Part shown: positions 61,324 through 64,000 of the stretch, one piece after another | How the letters are laid out: every line of letters starts with the position of its first letter | Position numbering within the stretch: the first letter of the stretch is position 1 | NCBI GenBank assembly: GCA_018449595.1 | Contig: JAAVUU010000002.1 | Location: 248,001-312,000, forward strand | DNA length: 64,000 nucleotides | Reading direction: 5' to 3' | Source: Rhizobiales bacterium dw_265 | GTDB taxonomy: Bacteria > Pseudomonadota > Alphaproteobacteria > Micropepsales > Micropepsaceae | Notes under the pieces: generated by a model | What the model saw: only the letters and a program-made list of their open reading frames with translations | What the model was told of the DNA's origin: nothing | The model's database searches: none | Position numbers and translations under genes: made by a program

Positions 61324-61929
61324 ATGGATTTCGGCTTAGACAAGCTGGTCGAAATGATTGAGGAACGGTTTGGCCGCGTTGCGGGCACCGTTGTTCTGGC
61401 CGCTATTGGCGTAGCCGCTTTAGCGTTCGCGGTTCATGCCGTCTTTTCTTATTTGATTGTTCCAGCGTTTCGATATGCCCCGTCCGTATTGGGATCATTC
61501 GGCGTTGCTTGGGGCAGAATGTCATTAGCTGATGGCATTTACGCGATTACCCAGGCGCTGATCGGGTTGCTCGCCGCCCTTGTATTCTTTGCGGTTAGTC
61601 GCGTGCTGTACCTACGGCATGCAAAGAAAGTGCAGGCTAATTTAAAGCAATCATTACAGGAGGTTGAAAGTATCGCGGAGGATTGTAGATCGTTCACCGA
61701 CAAAAACCACGCCGAATTGCACGCTCATGCAGAAGCCTTGGCGCAACAATGCGATGAATTTGTCCAGCGCGCCCTAGAAAAAGCCAATGCTTTGTTAGCT
61801 GAAGCCGCCGAACGAATGGGCGAGAAAGCCCCCGCTCCGATGACTTTGGAAGATATTGCGCCAAGATTAGCGCGACAGAGGGAGGTCGCGGAAGCCGCCG
61901 CCGAACGAATGAAATTACCCTCTGATTAG
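61324..61929 (+). CDS. IS passenger: two-span membrane protein with coiled coil
   Basis: This 201-residue protein of unknown function lies inside the IS. Membrane spans are near residues 20-48 (V-V-L-A-A-I-G-V-A-A-L-A-F) and 72-97 (A-L-I-G-L-L-A-A-L-V-F-F). The remaining 105 residues are a charged helix, probably coiled coil, with near-repeats A-E-A-A-E-R-M. It has GGGGAGATCGTC before its ATG. Its stop overlaps the transposase stop (TTAG). IS1595 elements may carry passengers; this one is not a known resistance or toxin gene. Confidence 0.7.
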   Translation: MDFGLDKLVEMIEERFGRVAGTVVLAAIGVAALAFAVHAVFSYLIVPAFRYAPSVLGSFGVAWGRMSLADGIYAITQALIGLLAALVFFAVSRVLYLRHAKKVQANLKQSLQEVESIAEDCRSFTDKNHAELHAHAEALAQQCDEFVQRALEKANALLAEAAERMGEKAPAPMTLEDIAPRLARQREVAEAAAERMKLPSD

Positions 61930-62825
61930 AACCCACTAAGTGCTGTGCCGAAAATATCGGGATTGCTGCGATTGTTATACCGGAACTGCGCTTCCGCGAT
62001 GTACAGGGGCAGGTACTTCTTCGACACCTTGTGATAGCTGCCCACGATGGACCGCTTGAACAGGGACCAGAAGCCCTCAATCGTGTTCGTGTGGATCGCG
62101 CCGACAACGTACTGCTTGGCGCTGTGCTTGACCCGGCCATGGGTGAAGGTGTCGCCCAGATGGGCGTAACCGTGATGCTCGTCTGTGGACAGCAGGGAGA
62201 CCTTGTTACCGCAGACAGAGCGCACGAACTGGTCAAGGGTGTGGTGGTCGGCGCGGTCAATGACGCGGGCCACGACATTGCCCTTGCGCTCCACAGCGCC
62301 AATGACGATGGCCTTGTCGCCCTTGTGACCCTTCTTCTTGTCGTGGTGCCGGTTGTTGTCGTCACCGCCGATGAATGTCTCGTCCACCTCGACAATGCCC
62401 ATAAGCTGCCGGAACTCCTCGTTCGCCAGTCCGGCCCGGACCCGGTGGCACATATACCAAGCGGTCTTGTAGCTGCCGAAGCCCATGGTGCGGTGAACTT
62501 GAAGTGCGCTGACACCCTTCTTGCTGGTCAGCATCATGTGGATCACCCGAAACCAGTCCCGCAGGGGCTTGTTCGTGTTCTCAAAAATGGTCCCGGCGAT
62601 GACCGAGAAGCGATAGCCGTCCGGGCTGCACTTCTGGCATTGCCAATGGTGGCCGCTGGCGAGGTGATACACGGCGTCATGGCCGCAGCGGGGGCATTTG
62701 ATGGCCCCGGACGGCCAGCGGTGACGGGTCAGGTAATCGCGGCAGGCGTCCTCGGTCGGGAAAGCCTTTTCCCAGTCCCCGATGGTCATTTGCTGGATTT
62801 TCTTGACTTTGTTCCTAGCGGCCAT
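61926..62825 (-). CDS. IS1595-family transposase (ISXO2-like DDE/N)
   Basis: This 299-residue transposase has an N-terminal zinc ribbon with C-P-R-C-G-H near residue 44 and C-Q-K-C near 63. The catalytic core has V-E-V-D-E-T-F-I-G-G near residue 145 (first Asp), L-S-T-D-E-H-H-G-Y (second Asp) and H-T-N-T-I-E-G-F-W-S-L-F-K-R, with the third residue Asn/Glu in the DDN/E style. The ATG at 62825 is favoured over 62834. The gene is intact and framed by complete terminal repeats. Confidence 0.95.
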   Translation of the reverse strand: MAARNKVKKIQQMTIGDWEKAFPTEDACRDYLTRHRWPSGAIKCPRCGHDAVYHLASGHHWQCQKCSPDGYRFSVIAGTIFENTNKPLRDWFRVIHMMLTSKKGVSALQVHRTMGFGSYKTAWYMCHRVRAGLANEEFRQLMGIVEVDETFIGGDDNNRHHDKKKGHKGDKAIVIGAVERKGNVVARVIDRADHHTLDQFVRSVCGNKVSLLSTDEHHGYAHLGDTFTHGRVKHSAKQYVVGAIHTNTIEGFWSLFKRSIVGSYHKVSKKYLPLYIAEAQFRYNNRSNPDIFGTALSGF

Positions 62826-62873
62826 GGCCTGCAACCCCTGTTTGTGCAGCCTATCTACGCCTAGAAGGGTTTG

Positions 62874-62896
62874 CTGTCAAGTACGGGATAATCGCC
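62874..62896 (-). repeat. Right terminal inverted repeat of the IS
   Basis: CTGTCAAGTACGG at 62874 through CGCC at 62896 is the exact complement of the left repeat. Confidence 0.93.
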
Positions 62897-62904
62897 TTTC
62901 CAAG
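62897..62904. repeat. Target-site duplication, right (TTTCCAAG)
   Basis: This copy is identical to the 8 bases before the left end of the IS, as expected for a simple insertion event. Confidence 0.9.
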
Positions 62905-63007
62905 GCCCGGCAATGTCCTTCGGTCGGCCGCGATTCCGTCTTTCGGAATCCGTGCTAAAACCGCTACCAACGTCGAGTACAATGGCAGACGAAATAAGGG
63001 AAACGCC

Positions 63008-63913
63008 ATGAAAACCAAACTGCTCGCCGCAGCCCTGGTGCTGGGCGCCACCGCCGTCCTTGCCGCATCCAGGGATGTCGTCGTCGAGGAGAAGATGGCG
63101 TTTCCCGAAAGCCTGACCTCCACCCCCGACGGCACGCTCTATATCGGCAGCATGAATCTGGGCGCGGTCTATCGCGCCCAGCCCGGCCGCGGCACCGCCT
63201 TGCCCTTCATCACCAAGGAAGCGGGCAATTTCGGGCGCGTGCTGGGCGTGCTGGCCGATAGCAGCACCAATACGCTGTGGGTCTGCGACAATGACGGCGC
63301 GCGCGCTTCGCTCAAGAGTTTCGCGCTGGGCTCCGGCACGCCGCAGAAGGCCTATGACCTGCCGGGCGGCGGTTTCTGCAATGACATCGCGCTGAAGAAT
63401 GGCGACGCCTATGTCACCAACACCAAGGGCGGGCGCGTGCTCAAGCTGGCCAAGGGCGCCGACGCGCTGACGGTGTGGTATACCAACGACGCCGCCGATC
63501 CCTCGCTGGATGGGTTGGTGTGGCAGGGCGACGCGCTCTACACCAACACCTACAATGGCAACCACCTGATCGCCGTGCCGATGAACGCCGATGGTTCGGC
63601 CGGCAAGGGCCGCAACCTTACCACCTCGACGGACCTCTACCAGCCCGATGGCATGCGGCTCTCCGCCGGCGGCAAGATCCTGATGGTGGAAGGGCGCGGC
63701 AAGGACGGCAACGGCCGCCTGGATGAAGTGACGGTGAGCGGCGACAACGCCACCATCACGGTCATCAAGGACCACTACGTGCTGCCCACGGCGGTCACCA
63801 CCGTCGGCGCGACCGCCTATGTGCTGGAAGCCAAGCTGAACTATCAGCGCGATCCGGCCCTGAAGGACAAGGCCCCCGGAACCTTCACGGCCCATGCGGT
63901 GCCGCTGAAATAG
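63008..63913 (+). CDS. Exported SMP-30/gluconolactonase-like beta-propeller protein
   Basis: This 301-residue protein has a signal peptide (M-K-T-K-L-L-A-A-A, cleaved near V-L-A-A-S). The mature part has propeller-blade repeats such as P-E-S-L-T-S-T-P-D-G-T-L-Y near residue 38, N-T-L-W-V-C-D-N-D-G and N-D-I-A-L-K-N-G-D-A-Y-V-T-N-T. D-L-Y-Q-P-D-G-M-R and V-E-G-R-G follow. These recall the metal-binding Glu, Asn and Asp set of SMP-30/lactonase proteins. The substrate is unknown. AAGGGAAACGCC precedes the ATG. Two GANTC sites lie upstream at 62930-62955. Confidence 0.82.
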   Translation: MKTKLLAAALVLGATAVLAASRDVVVEEKMAFPESLTSTPDGTLYIGSMNLGAVYRAQPGRGTALPFITKEAGNFGRVLGVLADSSTNTLWVCDNDGARASLKSFALGSGTPQKAYDLPGGGFCNDIALKNGDAYVTNTKGGRVLKLAKGADALTVWYTNDAADPSLDGLVWQGDALYTNTYNGNHLIAVPMNADGSAGKGRNLTTSTDLYQPDGMRLSAGGKILMVEGRGKDGNGRLDEVTVSGDNATITVIKDHYVLPTAVTTVGATAYVLEAKLNYQRDPALKDKAPGTFTAHAVPLK

Positions 63914-64000
63914 GCAGGCGGGGCGACAAGGTTACGTCGCCGTCATTGTTTTTCTGCCGCACACCGCTGCAACCGGCGGCCTGCGACGGAAATTCTGTGG

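Larger units (their letters stand above)
61162..62896. mobile_element. IS1595-family insertion sequence with passenger gene, 1735 bp
   Basis: Perfect 23-bp inverted repeats bound the element: GGCGATTATCCCG at 61162 on the plus strand, and its complement ending at 62896. They are flanked by 8-bp target duplications. The element holds a transposase on the minus strand and a passenger membrane-protein gene on the plus strand; the two are convergent and overlap by 4 bases at their stops. All parts look intact, so the insertion is recent. Confidence 0.93.

Overview
The window reads as a chromosome segment of a GC-rich alphaproteobacterium. It carries an orphan CcrM (GANTC) methyltransferase, DivK and PleD in tandem, a DUF3572 gene next to divK, a split b/b' ATP synthase stalk, ClpS-ClpA, a phasin, and the DciA/DsbA/Smc/MutY neighbourhood common in this class. 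A relative of Caulobacterales or Micropepsales is plausible. That placement is an inference from gene content, not a measurement.

Positions 1-5460 are an accessory region in visible decay. It holds a tandem family of small secreted proteins (two intact copies, one frameshifted copy and one 3' remnant), other small exported proteins, two LuxR-type HTH regulators, a membrane protein and at least two probable frameshifts. Three near-identical 20-bp palindromes sit in front of genes there. Positions 5680-11776 are a Ti-type mobilisation module: traG-traD on the minus strand, an RSF1010/Ti-like oriT, then traA and a DUF6118 gene on the plus strand. No integrase or type IV secretion genes are visible.

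Positions 12003-45028 are core genome: panC and a D,D-carboxypeptidase with a SPOR domain; phasin; clpS-clpA; HIT, RidA and GNAT genes; DNA polymerase IV; a ROK kinase; divK-pleD and a membrane spermidine-synthase-like protein; FrnE; xthA; erpA; a dGTPase; a SPOR-nagZ-scpA-scpB operon; an M13 peptidase; rnd; an alkaline phosphatase superfamily protein; aspS; and a DyP peroxidase. Positions 45116-47023 are an AT-richer two-gene insertion (RloB-like protein plus AAA/ABC-type ATPase) resembling the AbiL abortive-infection pair. It is followed by about 800 bp without a recognisable gene but with many hairpins.

Positions 47834-61109 return to core functions: cruF-like; atpI-atpB-atpE-atpF'-atpF; smc; two DsbA-like proteins; dciA; mutY; a YegP-like protein; ccrM; rnhB; and a radical SAM protein. 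Positions 61162-62896 are an intact IS1595-family element with perfect 23-bp inverted repeats, 8-bp target duplications and a passenger membrane protein gene. The window ends with an exported SMP-30-like protein.

A family of palindromic repeats (ends TGTCATGGCCCG / CGGGCCATGACA) is scattered between genes, and one copy is inserted in frame inside mutY. Seven GANTC sites lie within 78 bp just upstream of ccrM.
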